The notes beneath the pieces are model-generated. The model saw only the letters and a list, made by a program, of their open reading frames with translations. It did no database searches and was not told the DNA's origin. Shown in pieces: positions 9,347 to 18,315 of a stretch of DNA of 34,075 nt. Within the stretch, counting starts at the first letter, position 1. Each line of letters begins with the position of its first letter. Position numbers and translations under genes: made by a program. The stretch comes from Agathobacter ruminis. Lineage in GTDB: Bacteria; Bacillota; Clostridia; Lachnospirales; Lachnospiraceae. The DNA lies in NCBI RefSeq assembly GCF_002735305.1, contig NZ_PDYG01000019.1, positions 1 through 34,075 on the forward strand. The letters run 5' to 3'.

Positions 9347-12300
9347 ATGAAAACTTGGATGAATGACCACGATGCCTGTGGAATCGGAGCGGTAATTAAT
9401 ATTGATGGACATGCGGATCATCGCGTCCTGGATGATGCACTTTCGATTGTTGAAAAACTGGAACATCGTGCAGGAAAAGACGCAAGCGGAAAAGTCGGCG
9501 ATGGTGTTGGTATTCTGGTTCAGATTTCACATGATTTTTTTGCACGCAAGGCAAAAGAAATCGGGATTGAATTAAAAAATGCCGGGGATTACGGAATCGG
9601 TATGTTTTATCTGCCACAGGATGCCATGAAACGAATGTTTGCCAAGCGAATGCTCGAAGTGATTGCACAGAAAGAAAATCTGCATGTGCTTGGCTGGCGT
9701 GATGTGGAAATTCATCCGGAAATCCTGGGCGAGGCGGCAAAAAATTGTATGCCTTATATCAGCCAATGCTTCATTGAACGACCGGAAGATGCAGAAGCAG
9801 GTATGGCATTCGAGCGCAGACTTTACTGTCTGCGACGCGAGTATGAAAAGTCGTCAGAGGATACGTATATTTGTTCTTTTTCTTCAAGAACCATCGTATA
9901 TAAGGGAATGTTTCTGGTTGGACAGCTGCGCCGCTTCTATGAAGATTTGATGGAGGAAGATTATAAAACTGCCATTGCACTTGTGCATAGCCGTTTCTCG
10001 ACCAATACCACTCCGTCATGGCAACGCGCACATCCATACAGAATGATTGCCCATAATGGTGAAATTAATACCATTCGCGGTAACAGTGACCGTATGCTTG
10101 CCCGTGAGGAGACCATGTCTTCTGAAGTGTTCGGAGGAGAACTCGGAAAGGTATATCCTGTCATCGCTTCGTCCGGATCGGATTCGGCGATGCTCGATAA
10201 CACGCTGGAATTTTTGTATATGAACGGCATGCCGCTTCCGCTGGCAATGATGCTGACGATTCCGGAGCCGTGGACACACAACGATTTCATGGCGCAGGAA
10301 CGAAAAGATTTTTATCATTATTATGCGACAATGATGGAACCGTGGGACGGACCGGCAGCAGTCCTGTTCACGGATGGAGAATTGTTTGGTGCAACCCTGG
10401 ATCGAAACGGGTTGCGACCTTCCCGTTATTATGTGACAAAAGACGGACGCCTGATTCTGGCGTCCGAAGTTGGCGTTCTCGACATTCCGGATGAACTGAT
10501 CGAATGCAAATCCCGCCTGTCACCGGGACATATGCTTTTGGTTGATACCGTAGAGGGCAGAATCATTTCGGATGAAGAATGTAAAGAGAGATATGCAAAG
10601 GCAAAGCCATACGGGGAATGGCTTGATCGCTATTTGCTGAAGCTGGATCAGCTGAGTATACCGAATCGCAAAATTCCGACCCATTCACAGGAAATGCGCG
10701 ATAAATTATATAAAGTATTCGGTTATTCCTATGAGGATGTGAAAGAGCAGATTCTGCCGATGGCAATGAATGGGGTAGAACCAACTGTGTCGATGGGAAC
10801 CGATGTACCGCTTGCGATGCTGTCCGGACACCATCAACCGCTGTTTTGCTACTTCAAGCAGCTGTTTGCGCAGGTGACGAATCCGCCGATTGATTCGCTG
10901 CGTGAGAAAGTCGTAACAGATACAACTGTATATATCGGTTCGGATGGAAATCTCTTAAAAGAAAAGAGTGACAATTGCCGTGTGCTTGAAGTGCAAAATC
11001 CGATTTTGACCGGTGTGGATCTGATGAAAATGGAAGCATTGGACCAGCCGGGATTTCGCGTGAGAAAAATTTCGCTTTTGTATTACAAGAATACGCCGGT
11101 TGAGCGTGCACTCGAACAGTTGAATGTATCGGTGGATCGTGCTGTGGCAGATGCAGTGAATATTATTATTTTGTCAGACCGTGGTGTGGACGAAAACCAT
11201 ATGCCGATTCCATCGCTCCTGGCGGTATCATCCGTGGAGCAACATTTGGTGCAGACCAAGCGCAGAACCGCAGTGTCAATCATTCTCGAGAGTGCGGAGC
11301 CACGAGATGTACATCAGATTGCAACGCTGCTTGGCTTTGGTGCCCGCGCGATTCATCCGTATCTGGCTCATGAATGCATTTCCGAACTGATTGATATCGG
11401 AATCCTTGACAAGGATTATCATACTGCAATCAAAGATTACAACAAGGCGCTTTTGGGAGGCGTTGTCAAAATTGCAGCCAAGATGGGAATCTCAACCTTA
11501 CAGTCGTATCAGTCTGCGCGTATTTTTGAGGCAATTGGTTTGTCTCAAAAGTTTGTGGACCGCTATTTCACCGGAATTACCAGCCGTGTGGGCGGCATCG
11601 GAATCGAAGAAATCGGAGAGGATGTGGAATTGCGTCATAATCGCGCATTTGATCCGCTTGGCTTACCTACAGAGACCGGCCTTGATTCCATCGGATTCCA
11701 CTCTTTAAGGAACGGTGATGACAAGGAAGATCATATGTATAGTCCGAAGACAATTGTGACACTTCAGCGCGCTGTGCGTGAAGGTGATTACGAGCGATTT
11801 AAAGAATATGCACAGATGGTTGATGATGAAAACCGGCCGCATACATTGCGTGCCCTGCTTTCGTTCGTTCCGGCGAAGAAACCGGTTCCGATTGAGGAGA
11901 TTGAATCGGAGGACGAAATCGTGAAGCGTTTCCAGACCGGAGCAATGTCTTATGGTTCATTGTCAAAAGAGGCGCATGAGACACTGGCCATTGCAATGAA
12001 CAGACTTGGTGGCAAATCCAATACCGGAGAAGGCGGTGAGGATGTTGCGCGCTTCGGAACAGAGCGCAACAGCGCAGTAAAACAGGTGGCGTCCGGAAGA
12101 TTCGGTGTGACAAGCCGATACCTCCAGAGCGCATCCGAAATTCAGATTAAGATGGCACAGGGCGCAAAGCCGGGTGAAGGTGGTCATTTGCCGGGAAAGA
12201 AGGTCTATCCATGGGTGGCCGGAACACGATTTTCAACTCCGGGTGTGGCATTGATTTCGCCTCCGCCACATCATGATATTTATTCCATCGAAGATCTGGC

Positions 12301-13852
12301 ACAGTTGATTTATGACTTAAAAAATGCGAATGACCGCGCAAGAATTTCGGTAAAACTCGTATCGGAAGCAGGTGTCGGAACCATTGCATCCGGCGTTGCA
12401 AAAGCCGGTGCACAGGTAATCCTGGTGTCAGGTTATGACGGAGGAACGGGAGCTGCTCCGTCTTCATCGGTACATCATGCGGGACTGCCATGGGAGCTTG
12501 GCGTCAGCGAAGCACATCAGTCGCTGATGGACAATGGATTGAGAAGCCGCGTGGTACTTGAAACAGACGGAAAATTAATGACCGGTCGTGATGTTGCCAT
12601 CGCAGCTTTGCTTGGAGCGGAAGAATTCGGTTTTGCAACCGCACCGCTTGTATGTATGGGCTGTATGATGATGAGAGTGTGCTCAAAAGATACCTGCCCT
12701 GTCGGAATTGCAACGCAGAATGAAACATTGCGTAAGCGTTTCTGCGGCAAGCCGGAATATGTAATGAATTTCATGCACTTTGTTGCGAGACAACTGCGCG
12801 AAATCATGAGCGAACTGGGATTTAGAACCGTGGAAGAAATGGTGGGTCATACCGATTCGCTGTGCATGCGCAGTGTGCCGAAAGCGCGCTGCAAGGATGC
12901 TGCAGATTTGAGTCGTATCCTGGATCAGAAATATGCAGGCCGCACAGATACCCATTTTGACAGCAAGGCTGCATATAATTTTGAACTGGAAAAAACACTC
13001 GATGCAAAAGTATTGATCCCGGCCTATGAAAAATTTAAGAAAAATACAAGTGCGGGACCGCTGAATCTTTCGGTGGAAATATCAAGTACAGACAGAAGCT
13101 TCGGCACATTGTTGGGCAGTAAAGTGACAGCGGATTTTGCAGACAGCCTTGCGGATGACAGCATTTGCGTCTGTGCACACGGCGGCGGTGGCCAGTCCTT
13201 TGGCGCATTTTTGCCGAAGGGAGTGACACTGCGTCTCGACGGTGATGCAAATGACGGATTCGGAAAGGGCCTGTCCGGTGGAAAACTGATTGTGAAACCG
13301 TCCGATTTGGCAACTTATCCGGCACATGAAAATATTATCATCGGCAATGTGGCACTTTATGGTGCAACAGCCGGAAAGGCCTATGTTTGCGGAATTGCAG
13401 GGGAGCGATTCTGTGTACGTAATTCCGGTGCGGTTGCCGTCGCAGAAGGCTGCGGTGATCACGGACTGGAATATATGACCGGAGGTCGTGCTGTGATTCT
13501 GGGCATGACAGGAAAGAATTTTGCGGCCGGCATGAGCGGCGGAATTGCCTATGTACTCGACCGTGAGCATACCCTTTATCTGCGCATGAACAAGGATATG
13601 GCATCACTTTGCGAGGTGACGGAAAAGTATGATATCGCAGAATTGCGACAGATTATCGAAGATTATGTAAAAGAAACCGGTTCGCAGTTTGGCCGGGAAG
13701 TCCTGGATCATTTCGAAGATTACATTCCGGACTTCAAAAAGATTGTACCGAATGATTATCAGAAGATGCTGACAGCAATCAGTAAGTATGAGGAGCAGGG
13801 CATTGATTATGAGCATGCGGTGCTCGAAGCATTCAAAGAACTGACAGAGTAA
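9347..13852 (+). CDS. gltB: Glutamate synthase large subunit
   Basis: This subunit transfers the glutamine amide to 2-oxoglutarate, giving two glutamates. The first ten residues form a short propeptide; C11 (CGIGAV) becomes the N-terminal nucleophile after cleavage. The glutaminase domain is followed by the central and FMN-binding domains (PGEGGHLPGKKV, GYDGGTGAAPSS), the 3Fe-4S ligands C1106, C1112 and C1117 (spacing C-x5-C-x4-C), and the C-terminal beta-helix with repeated glycine motifs. The length of 1501 aa is standard. The nearest Shine-Dalgarno, AGGAAGG at 9328, is a little far from the ATG. gltD follows after 17 bases. Confidence 0.96.
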   Translation: MKTWMNDHDACGIGAVINIDGHADHRVLDDALSIVEKLEHRAGKDASGKVGDGVGILVQISHDFFARKAKEIGIELKNAGDYGIGMFYLPQDAMKRMFAKRMLEVIAQKENLHVLGWRDVEIHPEILGEAAKNCMPYISQCFIERPEDAEAGMAFERRLYCLRREYEKSSEDTYICSFSSRTIVYKGMFLVGQLRRFYEDLMEEDYKTAIALVHSRFSTNTTPSWQRAHPYRMIAHNGEINTIRGNSDRMLAREETMSSEVFGGELGKVYPVIASSGSDSAMLDNTLEFLYMNGMPLPLAMMLTIPEPWTHNDFMAQERKDFYHYYATMMEPWDGPAAVLFTDGELFGATLDRNGLRPSRYYVTKDGRLILASEVGVLDIPDELIECKSRLSPGHMLLVDTVEGRIISDEECKERYAKAKPYGEWLDRYLLKLDQLSIPNRKIPTHSQEMRDKLYKVFGYSYEDVKEQILPMAMNGVEPTVSMGTDVPLAMLSGHHQPLFCYFKQLFAQVTNPPIDSLREKVVTDTTVYIGSDGNLLKEKSDNCRVLEVQNPILTGVDLMKMEALDQPGFRVRKISLLYYKNTPVERALEQLNVSVDRAVADAVNIIILSDRGVDENHMPIPSLLAVSSVEQHLVQTKRRTAVSIILESAEPRDVHQIATLLGFGARAIHPYLAHECISELIDIGILDKDYHTAIKDYNKALLGGVVKIAAKMGISTLQSYQSARIFEAIGLSQKFVDRYFTGITSRVGGIGIEEIGEDVELRHNRAFDPLGLPTETGLDSIGFHSLRNGDDKEDHMYSPKTIVTLQRAVREGDYERFKEYAQMVDDENRPHTLRALLSFVPAKKPVPIEEIESEDEIVKRFQTGAMSYGSLSKEAHETLAIAMNRLGGKSNTGEGGEDVARFGTERNSAVKQVASGRFGVTSRYLQSASEIQIKMAQGAKPGEGGHLPGKKVYPWVAGTRFSTPGVALISPPPHHDIYSIEDLAQLIYDLKNANDRARISVKLVSEAGVGTIASGVAKAGAQVILVSGYDGGTGAAPSSSVHHAGLPWELGVSEAHQSLMDNGLRSRVVLETDGKLMTGRDVAIAALLGAEEFGFATAPLVCMGCMMMRVCSKDTCPVGIATQNETLRKRFCGKPEYVMNFMHFVARQLREIMSELGFRTVEEMVGHTDSLCMRSVPKARCKDAADLSRILDQKYAGRTDTHFDSKAAYNFELEKTLDAKVLIPAYEKFKKNTSAGPLNLSVEISSTDRSFGTLLGSKVTADFADSLADDSICVCAHGGGGQSFGAFLPKGVTLRLDGDANDGFGKGLSGGKLIVKPSDLATYPAHENIIIGNVALYGATAGKAYVCGIAGERFCVRNSGAVAVAEGCGDHGLEYMTGGRAVILGMTGKNFAAGMSGGIAYVLDREHTLYLRMNKDMASLCEVTEKYDIAELRQIIEDYVKETGSQFGREVLDHFEDYIPDFKKIVPNDYQKMLTAISKYEEQGIDYEHAVLEAFKELTE

Positions 13853-13869
13853 GAGAGGAAGAATGAAAG

Positions 13870-15336
13870 ATGGAAAATGCAATTAGAAACAGAACCATTT
13901 CACCACAGGAGCGAATCCTTAACTTTGATGAATTTCATAAACCTCTTGAACATGATGTTCGAATTGAACAGGCGGGTCGGTGCATGAATTGCGGTGTCCC
14001 TTTTTGCCAGTCGGCGATGAATCTGAGCGGAATGGTGACAGGATGCCCGCTGCACAATCTGATTCCGGAATGGAACGGAGAAATCAGTTGTGAGCATGAT
14101 GCACATGCATTTTCACGATTGCAAAAGACCAGCAATTTCCCGGAATTCACGGGGCGTGTCTGTCCGGCATTGTGTGAAAAAGCATGCATGTGCGGGCAGA
14201 GCGGAGACGCGGTTACCATCCATGACAATGAACTATATCTGGTTGAACAGGCCTTTGAAAAAGGCTATATCAAACCACGAATCCCCGCAATCCGCAGTGG
14301 AAAGCGTGTGGCGGTCATCGGAAGCGGTCCTGCAGGGCTGGCTGTGGCCGACACATTAAATCACAGAGGCCATGTCGTAGATGTCTATGAGCGTGAGGAC
14401 GAAGTCGGAGGTCTTCTGATGTATGGCATTCCGAATATGAAGCTCGACAAATCCGTGATTCGCCGTCGTCGCAGTCTGATGGAAAAAGAAGGCGTTCGCT
14501 TCCATACCGGCTGTAATGTCGGTATGGACCGGGAACTGGACGAAAGACTAAAAGAATATGATGCGCTGGTCTTTTGCTGTGGCGCAAAGCAGGCACGCAT
14601 GCTTGATACAGCAGATCCTGCGAAGGTAAAGAATATTATTCCCGCAGTCGAATTCCTGACACAAACCACGAAAGCACTGATGAAAGCACCGGATCATACG
14701 GTTGCTTCCTTTAAGGAAACCGGCGGTTATATCAATGCGGCCGGCAAACATGTGGTGATTGTCGGCGGTGGTGATACCGGAAATGACTGTATCGCAACCG
14801 CAATCCGTCATGGGGCAAAGTCCGTCACCGCACTTGAGATGATGCCAAAGCCTCCGAAGGAGCGCCTGGCTTCAAATCCGTGGCCGGAGTGGCCGAAGAT
14901 CGAGAAAGTCGATTACGGTCATGAGGAGTCCATCTATGTCTTTGGCAGGGATCCCCGCGTCTATGAAACCACAATTAAGCGTGTGATTCCGGACAAAAAA
15001 GGTGCCATCAAACAAATCGAAACTGTACAGGTTTCTTTTGCAAATGGCAAACCGGAATATGTGGAAGGAACCGAGAAGACCATTCGATGTGATCTGCTTT
15101 TGATTGCAGCAGGCTTCACCGGTTGCGAATCCTATACAGTGGATGCGTTTTCCATCAAATGCGGTCCGCGCAATACCGTTGCAACCGCACCTGATTCATA
15201 TCGTATCCCGGATACCAAATACTTCGCCGCAGGCGATATGCACCGGGGCCAGTCTCTCGTGGTCTGGGCTATCGCAGAAGGACGCGCCTGTGCCCGCGAA
15301 GTGGATACCTATCTCATGGGTTATACCAATTTATAA
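13870..15336 (+). CDS. gltD: Glutamate synthase small subunit
   Basis: This subunit supplies electrons from NAD(P)H through FAD and 4Fe-4S clusters to GltB. The N-terminus has the cysteine-rich cluster region C38, C41, C46 and C59, followed by [12 protein letters not shown]. The FAD-binding motif [13 protein letters not shown] and a second nucleotide-binding motif [12 protein letters not shown] follow, and the protein ends with the usual [18 protein letters not shown]. The length of 488 aa is typical. AGAGGA lies upstream of the ATG. It is the last gene of the nitrogen operon, which is followed by the hairpin at 15349-15385. Confidence 0.96.
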   Translation: MENAIRNRTISPQERILNFDEFHKPLEHDVRIEQAGRCMNCGVPFCQSAMNLSGMVTGCPLHNLIPEWNGEISCEHDAHAFSRLQKTSNFPEFTGRVCPALCEKACMCGQSGDAVTIHDNELYLVEQAFEKGYIKPRIPAIRSGKRVAVIGSGPAGLAVADTLNHRGHVVDVYEREDEVGGLLMYGIPNMKLDKSVIRRRRSLMEKEGVRFHTGCNVGMDRELDERLKEYDALVFCCGAKQARMLDTADPAKVKNIIPAVEFLTQTTKALMKAPDHTVASFKETGGYINAAGKHVVIVGGGDTGNDCIATAIRHGAKSVTALEMMPKPPKERLASNPWPEWPKIEKVDYGHEESIYVFGRDPRVYETTIKRVIPDKKGAIKQIETVQVSFANGKPEYVEGTEKTIRCDLLLIAAGFTGCESYTVDAFSIKCGPRNTVATAPDSYRIPDTKYFAAGDMHRGQSLVVWAIAEGRACAREVDTYLMGYTNL

Positions 15337-15348
15337 CTTTTCAGAGAA

Positions 15349-15385
15349 TTATCTCAGTCGGGATTACAATCTCCGACTGAGATAA
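15349..15385 (+). terminator. Hairpin after gltD, terminator-like without T run
   Basis: TTATCTCAGTCGG (15349-15361) and CCGACTGAGATAA (15373-15385) pair perfectly over 13 bases around an 11-base loop. The sequence after it is ACGCTCC, not a T run, so it may be a poor or factor-assisted terminator, an RNA 3'-end stabiliser, or an outer part of the repeat element that follows. Confidence 0.55.
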
Positions 15386-15391
15386 ACGCTC

Positions 15392-15477
15392 CGCGAGGAT
15401 GCACAGAGATTTGCATATGAAATATGTCAGCTACGCTGACGCAAATCTCGCGCCAAGTCTCGCGAGCGAGACTTGAA
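15392..15477. repeat. Structured interspersed repeat, copy 2
   Basis: Bases 15421-15477 equal window bases 1-57. This copy shows the upstream arm: GAGATTTGC (15406-15414) pairs with GCAAATCTC (15441-15449), enclosing the GTCAGC/GCTGAC hairpin (15426-15440). A second hairpin, CAAGTCTCGC/GCGAGACTTG, lies at 15454-15475. CGCGAG at 15392-15397 can also pair with CTCGCG at 15447-15452. The element contains no ORF. It lies in the 213-base gap between the nitrogen operon and the glucan regulator. Confidence 0.85.
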
Positions 15478-15499
15478 CATCTGAGTCTCTCCCATGGGT

Positions 15500-15546
15500 T
15501 TGACTTTCGCGGAAGCCTATGATAGGGTTATAGTTAACTAGTTAAC
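15500..15546 (+). promoter_or_regulatory. LacI-family gene promoter region with GTTAACTAGTTAAC operator
   Basis: A perfect 14-base palindrome, GTTAACTAGTTAAC, lies at 15533-15546, ending 17 bases before the regulator start codon. It resembles the elements before the amylase gene, which suggests autoregulation. TTGACT at 15500-15505 is a fair -35 box, but the -10 is weak (TAGGGT at 17 bases), so promoter placement is uncertain while the operator is clear. Confidence 0.6.
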
Positions 15547-15563
15547 CTATGAAGGGGGACAAC

Positions 15564-16583
15564 ATGAATCTGAAAGATATTGCCCGTGAGGCCGGTGTCA
15601 GTGCGGTCACCGTATCGAATGTAATCAATGGGAACCATCACAAAGTGTCTCAGGAGACCATTGAGCGAGTTATGAAAATTATTGAGGAGCATGATTATCG
15701 TCCGAATGCCATGGCGCGAAGTCTGGCCAGTAAGAAGAGCCGGATCATTGCGGTCGTGATTCCGAACCTGTCAGATGATGATGATTTTGCTTCGAGTCCG
15801 TATTATGCGCATATGCTGTCACATTTGGAAAAATATATCCGCAGCCGTGGGTATTATATGATGACGCGATGTGTGGGCGCATGCGGCGAAGTGGTTTCGC
15901 TGTTTTCAACCTGGAATGTGGATGGTATTGTATTCCTGGGACCATATGACAAAGAAGAAGATGCCATTCTTGCAAAGCTGAAGGTACCGATGGTGTTTGT
16001 AGACAGCTATAATACCAGAAAAGATATTGCAAATGTCGGAATTGACGACCATAAGGGCGGCTATCTGATGGGGCGTTACCTGATTGGACTGGGACATCGC
16101 GAGATTGCATTTGTGACACCGAAGATGGAGGAGTCAGGAGTTATTCGCTCACGATATGAAGGATTTGTCGAGGCATGCAAAGAGCAGAATGTGCCATTTA
16201 CCGGAGAGAATGTGTTTATTGCGAGCACCTTTTATGAAGAGGGGGTGCGCGTCGGAAAGCAGATTCCGTTTGACAAGAAGAAGTTTACCGCGGTGGCGGC
16301 AATGTCTGACCTGTTGGCCTTTGGTGTGATGAAGGGTCTGCATCTGACAGGAGTGCGCATACCGGAAGATATTTCAGTCATTGGATTTGACGGATTGCCG
16401 GAATGCGATTATGCATATCCACAGCTGACCTCCATTTCGCAGAATATAGTGGAAAAAGCGAATCGAGCCGGGGAACTGCTGTTCCAGATGGTGGAAGACA
16501 GCAAGGATGTGGCAGCCAATATTATTCTGGATGTCGAATTAAAAGACGGAGATTCGGTTGCACCGATGAAGACCGGAGTATAA
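15564..16583 (+). CDS. LacI-family repressor of the alpha-glucan cluster
   Basis: This is a sugar-responsive DNA-binding regulator. The N-terminus, MNLKDIAREAGVSAVTVSNVING, is the LacI helix-turn-helix and hinge region. The rest is a periplasmic-binding-protein-like sensor with GYLMGRYLIGLGHREIAF and the late VIGFDGLPE and QLTSISQN motifs. I start at 15564, where GAAGGGGG sits six bases upstream; an ATG at 15549 would add five residues and overlaps that site. The length of 339 aa is normal. It stands before the amylase and maltodextrin genes and has its own terminator. Matching palindromes in its own leader and at the amylase promoter suggest that it binds both. The ligand is probably maltose or maltodextrin, as inferred from context. 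Confidence 0.93.
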   Translation: MNLKDIAREAGVSAVTVSNVINGNHHKVSQETIERVMKIIEEHDYRPNAMARSLASKKSRIIAVVIPNLSDDDDFASSPYYAHMLSHLEKYIRSRGYYMMTRCVGACGEVVSLFSTWNVDGIVFLGPYDKEEDAILAKLKVPMVFVDSYNTRKDIANVGIDDHKGGYLMGRYLIGLGHREIAFVTPKMEESGVIRSRYEGFVEACKEQNVPFTGENVFIASTFYEEGVRVGKQIPFDKKKFTAVAAMSDLLAFGVMKGLHLTGVRIPEDISVIGFDGLPECDYAYPQLTSISQNIVEKANRAGELLFQMVEDSKDVAANIILDVELKDGDSVAPMKTGV

Positions 16584-16611
16584 AGACAGGATATCGGATC
16601 AAAAGAAGCCT

Positions 16612-16649
16612 GAGCATGGGAAATTACTGCCTTCCCATGCTCTTTTTTT
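16612..16649 (+). terminator. Intrinsic terminator after the LacI-family gene
   Basis: GAGCATGGGAA (16612-16622) and TTCCCATGCTC (16632-16642) form an 11-base perfect stem, followed by seven T residues at 16643-16649. It separates the regulator from the amylase promoter. Confidence 0.92.
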
Positions 16650-16660
16650 GTACGTTACGA

Positions 16661-16674
16661 GTTTAACGATTAAC
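16661..16674 (+). promoter_or_regulatory. Distal operator-like site upstream of the amylase promoter
   Basis: GTTTAACGATTAAC matches the reverse complement of the site at 16785-16798 at 12 of 14 positions. It lies about 90 bases upstream of the promoter -35, so it could support looping by a LacI-type tetramer or act as an auxiliary site. Confidence 0.5.
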
Positions 16675-16747
16675 GAAAAGAGGGTAAAAAGCGCACAAAA
16701 GCGAAATGCAATTTCTGTTAAAATGCGACAAACTTGGGATTGGGTAC

Positions 16748-16823
16748 TTGACTTTACCGGTAAACCAAATTATACTCCATCTTAGTTAATCGGTTAACGG
16801 AATTGAGAAAAAATATCGTTAAC
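16748..16823 (+). promoter_or_regulatory. Amylase/maltodextrin promoter with LacI-type operators
   Basis: TTGACT (16748-16753) and TATACT (16771-16776) are 17 bases apart, a strong sigma-A promoter. The palindrome TTTACCGGTAAA (16753-16764) lies in the spacer. GTTAATCGGTTAAC (16785-16798) covers the expected transcription start. A half site, GTTAAC (16818-16823), follows in the leader. This arrangement fits direct repression by the LacI-family protein encoded just upstream. Confidence 0.8.
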
Positions 16824-16855
16824 AGATGGCAAAACAAAAGAGTGGAGAACGATTT

Positions 16856-18256
16856 ATGAGAAAAAGAAATTTTGGGATCGGTATCCTTGCAGCAATGCTG
16901 ATGCTTACTTCCTGCGGACAGACCGGGAAGGAAACACAGGTGACAGGCGAGACTGGCGAAGCACCGGAGTGGGCAAATGCTTCAGCAATTTATGAAGTGA
17001 ATATTCGCCAATATACCCCGGAAGGCACGATTGACGCCTTTGCCGAACATCTTGACGAAATCAAGGACATGGGAATCGATATTATCTGGCTGATGCCGGT
17101 ACATCCGATTTCAGAGACCAAACGGTCGGGAAAACTCGGATCCTACTATTCGATTACGGATTACTGTGAAATTAATCCGGAATTCGGAACCAAGGAGGAT
17201 TTCGCAGAACTGATCGAACTGGCGCATGAAAAAGAGATGCATGTCATGATGGACTGGGTTGCCAATCATACAGGTTGGGATTGCGAGTGGATTACAGAGC
17301 ATCCGGATTGGTACACACAGGAAAACGGCGAGATTATTTCCCCGAAGAATATGGGATGGCCGGATGTCGCAGATTTGAATTTCGACAACAAGGACATGCG
17401 TAAGGAAATGATTGACAGCATGGCCTACTGGGTCAAGGAATTCGATGTGGATGGATTCCGATGCGATTATGCGACCGGAGTGCCGGTTGACTTCTGGGAA
17501 GAAGCGAGAACCGAGTTGGACAAAATCAAACCGGTTTATATGCTGGCAGAGGATGGCAAGACCAAAGCCTTATTGAATCAGGCATTTGATGAGAATTATA
17601 ACTGGGATTTGTATGACAACATGGTTGCGGTTGCAAACGGATCAAAAACCGCAGACCGGTTGAGACTGTATCTTGGAAAGAATTATCCGGAAGGAACCTA
17701 TCCTTTGAACTTCCTGGACAATCATGACAAGAATTCTTACGAAGGAACCATCGTTGAGAACTTTGGCACGCAGGAGATTCCGGCATTCTGGACTTACTTG
17801 TTCACGATTCCGGGGCAGCCGCTGGTATACAGTTCTGATGAAATCGGATATGATCATGCGATTGCATTTATGGAAAAAGACACGATTGCATGGGATAAGG
17901 GAACGGCCGATTACAGACCGCTGATCAAGGCACTTTCAGAGGTGAGAAAAAATCATCCTGCATTATATGCAGGCACAGCGGGCGGCGAGATTACCGAAAT
18001 TGAAACCGGAAGCAAGTCAATGGTTGCTTTTTCGAGAACCAAGGATGATGACACCGTAGTGGTGCTGATCAATCTCAGCAAAAATGAATTGCATGTAAAA
18101 GGAGCAGACTTCGCGGAATATGCGAATGCAACTGTTTTGATTCACGGACAGGCAGACGGTGCACCGGAGACCAAGAGCAGAAAGATTGACAGATCCGAGT
18201 TGCAGGATCAGACCTTTGCTCCGTGGGAATATTATGTATTATCACTCGATAAATAG
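16856..18256 (+). CDS. Surface lipoprotein alpha-amylase, GH13
   Basis: This is an extracellular starch-degrading enzyme. The signal peptide MRKRNFGIGILAAMLMLTSC ends in a lipobox with lipid-bearing Cys20, so it should be anchored to the outer membrane face. The GH13 motifs are complete: DWVANHTG (region I), GFRCD with nucleophile D204 (II), acid/base E232 in MLAED (III) and FLDNHD with D291 (IV). The length of 466 aa is a compact single-domain enzyme with a short C-terminal beta domain. The start at 16856 gives a proper signal peptide and has TGGAG upstream; an ATG at 16826 would add ten charged residues. It leads the transport operon, so it probably makes the maltodextrins imported by MalEFG. 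Confidence 0.92.
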   Translation: MRKRNFGIGILAAMLMLTSCGQTGKETQVTGETGEAPEWANASAIYEVNIRQYTPEGTIDAFAEHLDEIKDMGIDIIWLMPVHPISETKRSGKLGSYYSITDYCEINPEFGTKEDFAELIELAHEKEMHVMMDWVANHTGWDCEWITEHPDWYTQENGEIISPKNMGWPDVADLNFDNKDMRKEMIDSMAYWVKEFDVDGFRCDYATGVPVDFWEEARTELDKIKPVYMLAEDGKTKALLNQAFDENYNWDLYDNMVAVANGSKTADRLRLYLGKNYPEGTYPLNFLDNHDKNSYEGTIVENFGTQEIPAFWTYLFTIPGQPLVYSSDEIGYDHAIAFMEKDTIAWDKGTADYRPLIKALSEVRKNHPALYAGTAGGEITEIETGSKSMVAFSRTKDDDTVVVLINLSKNELHVKGADFAEYANATVLIHGQADGAPETKSRKIDRSELQDQTFAPWEYYVLSLDK

Positions 18257-18315
18257 GCGGCAGCTGACGCCCTGTTTATAAAACTTTTAAACTTATAGTT
18301 ATTGGAGGAAGAGAA

